In this document: positions 61,935 to 64,000 of the stretch, piece after piece
Layout: every line of letters starts with the position of its first letter
How positions within the stretch are numbered: the first letter of the stretch is position 1
NCBI GenBank assembly: GCA_016928995.1
Contig: JAFGJS010000110.1
Span: 25,613-89,612 of the forward strand
DNA length: 64,000 nucleotides
DNA from: Candidatus Sumerlaeota bacterium
GTDB lineage: Bacteria > Sumerlaeota > Sumerlaeia > JAFGJS01
Reading direction: 5' to 3'
Made by a program: the position numbers and the translations under genes
Notes under the pieces: model-generated
Told to the model about the DNA's origin: nothing
The model's database searches: none
Seen by the model: only the letters and a program-made list of their open reading frames with translations

Positions 61935-64000
61935 TTAGGCTTCGGCGTCAAGCGTTTTGCGTATAATGTTCAAGAGCGTCTCGCGATTATAGGGCTTTTG
62001 AATCAGCTGCATATCCTGATTCAAAATAAAATCGGTGTGAATGCTGTCCGCGCTGTAACCGCTGGAGAAAATGACCTGCACATCCGGACGTTTCTCCTTG
62101 ATCCGGTCATAAACCGCTTTCCCGCCAAGTTTGGGCATCATCACATCAAGCAGCGCAAGATCGATTTCATCTTCATGCTCCTCGAACACCTGAATGGCCT
62201 CTTCGCCGTCCACGGCGGGCAGGACGATATAACCCGCTTTCTCCAGCAAGAGCTGGCACAGTCTGCGCACCGCATCTTCATCTTCCGCCAACAGGATCGT
62301 TTCGGCTCCGCCCGGCGCCGCTTTCTTCTCGACGTTGCGCGGTTTTGACGCCTGTCCGCTGGAAAAAGGCAGATATATTCTAAATGTCGTGCCTTCGCCC
62401 ATTTCGCTTTCTGCAAGGATGATCCCCTGGTGCTGCTTGATGATGCCGTATACTGTCGCCAAGCCGAATCCCGTCCCCGCTCCGATCTCTTTCGTGGTGA
62501 AGAACGGCTCAAAGATATGGCTCAGCGTTTCAACGTCCATGCCGCAGCCCGTGTCGGTCACGCTCAGCTGCACATACGATCCCGGCGCATCCATGTTGTG
62601 GACTTTGCAAAACTCATCATTGAGCAAAACGTTTTCGGTTTTAAGGGTGATTGTCCCGCCGCCGGGCATGGCGTCGCGCGCATTGACGCAGAGATTCATC
62701 AGAATCTGTTCGATTTGCACCTTGTCCGCGTATATGGCGCCTAAATGATGTCCCGGAATGACGTCCAGCACGATGTTTTCACCGATCACGCGCTGGATCA
62801 TTTTCAGCGTGTTGATGATCACGTCGTTCAAGTTGAGATCGGTCAATGTGAGCACTTGCCGGCGGCTGAATGCCAGCAGCTGAGTGACCAGCGATGCGGC
62901 GGACTGCGCCGCTTTAGTGATCGCGTTTAATTCCAATTGAATCTCACCGCCGGCTTCCAGTTTGTCCAAGGCCAAGCTGCTATGCCCCAGGATTACATGC
63001 AGCATGTTGTTGAAATCGTGCGCGATGCCGCCCGCCAGCTGCCCCACGGCCTGCAATTTGTGCGACTGGATCAGTTGAGCCTCGAGCTGCGCTCTTTCCG
63101 CTTCGGCTTGTTTACGCTCCTCGATGTCCTCGCCGATGGATTGACAAGCCAGCATCTCCCCCTGGGCGTTGAACAGCGCATGATGAATCCAGCGGTGCCA
63201 GCGGGGCTCTCCTTCTTTTCCGATCATGCGAAACTCCAGCGAATGAATCGGCGTCTCGGCGCTCAACGTTGCGAGCGCTTTCCGAGCCTTTTCGCGGTCC
63301 TCCTCATGCACCTGCTCCAGGAATGCGCCGCTGTTCGCGCCCTGGATGGTTTCGCCGACCTGCCTGCAATATGCGTCGTTTGCATAGATGATCTCGCCGT
63401 TAGGCCGGAAACGGCAAATCAGCACCGGGGTATCCTCAACCAGCGCCCGGTAGCGCACTTCGCTGGCCCGCAATTCTTCATTTTTGACGGCAAGGGCGTT
63501 GATCTTGTCTTTGATCGCATCCCGCATCTGAGCGAAGCTGCGCCCCAGGACTCCCGTTTCATCGCTGCCGCTTGTCGTGATTGGATGATCCAGGTCTCCT
63601 GCTGCGATTTCCGACGCCGAGACGGTGAGCTCCTGGATCGGCCTCGCGATTTTAAAACCGTAAATCGCCAAACCGGCCAGCATTGCGGCGGCCAGCAATG
63701 AGAGCAGCAGAATCATATTTGTCGAGCGTCGCGCGTTTGCGGCGAGCTGCGTTTCCATATGGTTTGTTGTCATCGCCACATCCGCGTCCATTGTTTCGAT
63801 GATCGATTGCACCGCGGATCGCGAGCGGTGCAGCGCCTCCAATTCGCGCTGCATTTCAAGCAATGCTTGTCCGAGGCGAAATAATTCAATTTCGTACTTG
63901 GACAGGGTGTTGATTAACTGCTCTCCGATGGATGCGAGTTCTTCGCCTGCGTTCATCACAGCGTTGAATATCGATTCGAGGTTTTGAAGCATGGACGTGG
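61935..64000 (-). CDS. Hybrid histidine kinase with HAMP, PAS, kinase and receiver domains; 5' end beyond the window
   Basis: At least 685 residues. The frame is open to the edge, and only one of the two expected membrane helices (STNMILLLSLLAAAMLAGLA, about 90-109) is seen, so the N-terminus is cut. Then: HAMP (GYKIARPIQE-like; YGFKIARPIQELTVSASEIA), PAS (ALVEDTPVLICRFRPNGEII), HisKA with phospho-His in LAGGIAHDFNNMLHVILGHS, HATPase motifs (LMNLCVNARDAMPGGG; DTGCGM; GTGFGLATVYGI) and a receiver domain (ETILLAEDEDAVRRLCQLLL; LALLDVMMPKLGG with the phospho-Asp). Cognate regulators unknown. Confidence 0.92.
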   Translation of the reverse strand, partial: TSMLQNLESIFNAVMNAGEELASIGEQLINTLSKYEIELFRLGQALLEMQRELEALHRSRSAVQSIIETMDADVAMTTNHMETQLAANARRSTNMILLLSLLAAAMLAGLAIYGFKIARPIQELTVSASEIAAGDLDHPITTSGSDETGVLGRSFAQMRDAIKDKINALAVKNEELRASEVRYRALVEDTPVLICRFRPNGEIIYANDAYCRQVGETIQGANSGAFLEQVHEEDREKARKALATLSAETPIHSLEFRMIGKEGEPRWHRWIHHALFNAQGEMLACQSIGEDIEERKQAEAERAQLEAQLIQSHKLQAVGQLAGGIAHDFNNMLHVILGHSSLALDKLEAGGEIQLELNAITKAAQSAASLVTQLLAFSRRQVLTLTDLNLNDVIINTLKMIQRVIGENIVLDVIPGHHLGAIYADKVQIEQILMNLCVNARDAMPGGGTITLKTENVLLNDEFCKVHNMDAPGSYVQLSVTDTGCGMDVETLSHIFEPFFTTKEIGAGTGFGLATVYGIIKQHQGIILAESEMGEGTTFRIYLPFSSGQASKPRNVEKKAAPGGAETILLAEDEDAVRRLCQLLLEKAGYIVLPAVDGEEAIQVFEEHEDEIDLALLDVMMPKLGGKAVYDRIKEKRPDVQVIFSSGYSADSIHTDFILNQDMQLIQKPYNRETLLNIIRKTLDAEA

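Overview
The window comes from a diderm (Gram-negative) bacterium with a GC content in the mid-50s. The evidence is LpxD (lipid A synthesis), a secretin-type secretion machine, a tripartite RND efflux operon, a TatA-like protein and many lipoprotein signal peptides. A CarD-type regulator, PilM-PilN style secretion proteins, a sulfatase with a discoidin tail, a large GH2 beta-galactosidase and LamG-bearing secreted proteins fit the PVC/Lentisphaerota-like or Sumerlaeota/Hydrogenedentota-like lineages. That placement is an inference; there is no rRNA or other decisive marker in the window. I see no tRNA, rRNA, CRISPR array or prophage.

Layout. 1-8.2 kb: lpxD (cut by the edge), an M20 dipeptidase, the GTPase EngB, an unknown membrane protein, a BrnT/BrnA-like toxin-antitoxin pair, argD-argF (arginine synthesis) and mtnA (methionine salvage). 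8.2-13.6 kb: a 5'-nucleotidase-like periplasmic enzyme, a HEPN-like protein, a REP-associated tyrosine transposase between two REP-like palindromes, and amtB-glnK. 14-22.2 kb: a degenerate KaiC-like/PEP-synthase fusion, a DUF1353-like lipoprotein, a LamG-LamG-thioredoxin protein, an RdgC-like protein and a sulfatase that lacks its catalytic Cys. 22.3-25.4 kb: a candidate structured RNA, yqeK-rsfS-carD, and a TatA-like gene. 25.7-38.6 kb: one long operon for a type II secretion/type IV pilus-like machine (E, a lipoprotein, F, H, I, J, K, a PilM-PilN fusion acting as L, M, C/P, D). It lacks a visible GspG and a prepilin peptidase.

38.7-46.1 kb: an HU/IHF protein, a zinc-ribbon protein, a response regulator, the GH2 enzyme and a second LamG-LamG-thioredoxin paralogue. 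46.4-52.7 kb: a cluster of REP-like hairpins, then the efflux operon OMF-adaptor-RND pump. 52.7-64 kb: a lipoprotein, a DJ-1-like protein without its Cys, hsp20-lon with a clear sigma70 promoter and terminator, a lipoprotein, a phosphoglycolate phosphatase-like HAD, an EIIA-CBS fusion, a DinB-like protein, a PfkB-like kinase and a hybrid histidine kinase cut by the right edge.

Three themes stand out. Several enzymes have lost the Cys expected at the active site: the sulfatase, ornithine carbamoyltransferase, the DJ-1-like protein and both thioredoxin-like tails. The LamG-LamG-Trx architecture occurs twice. Repeats between genes are varied: two inverted hexanucleotide arrays, two REP-like families and a CACAAAGACACGAAG-type repeat.
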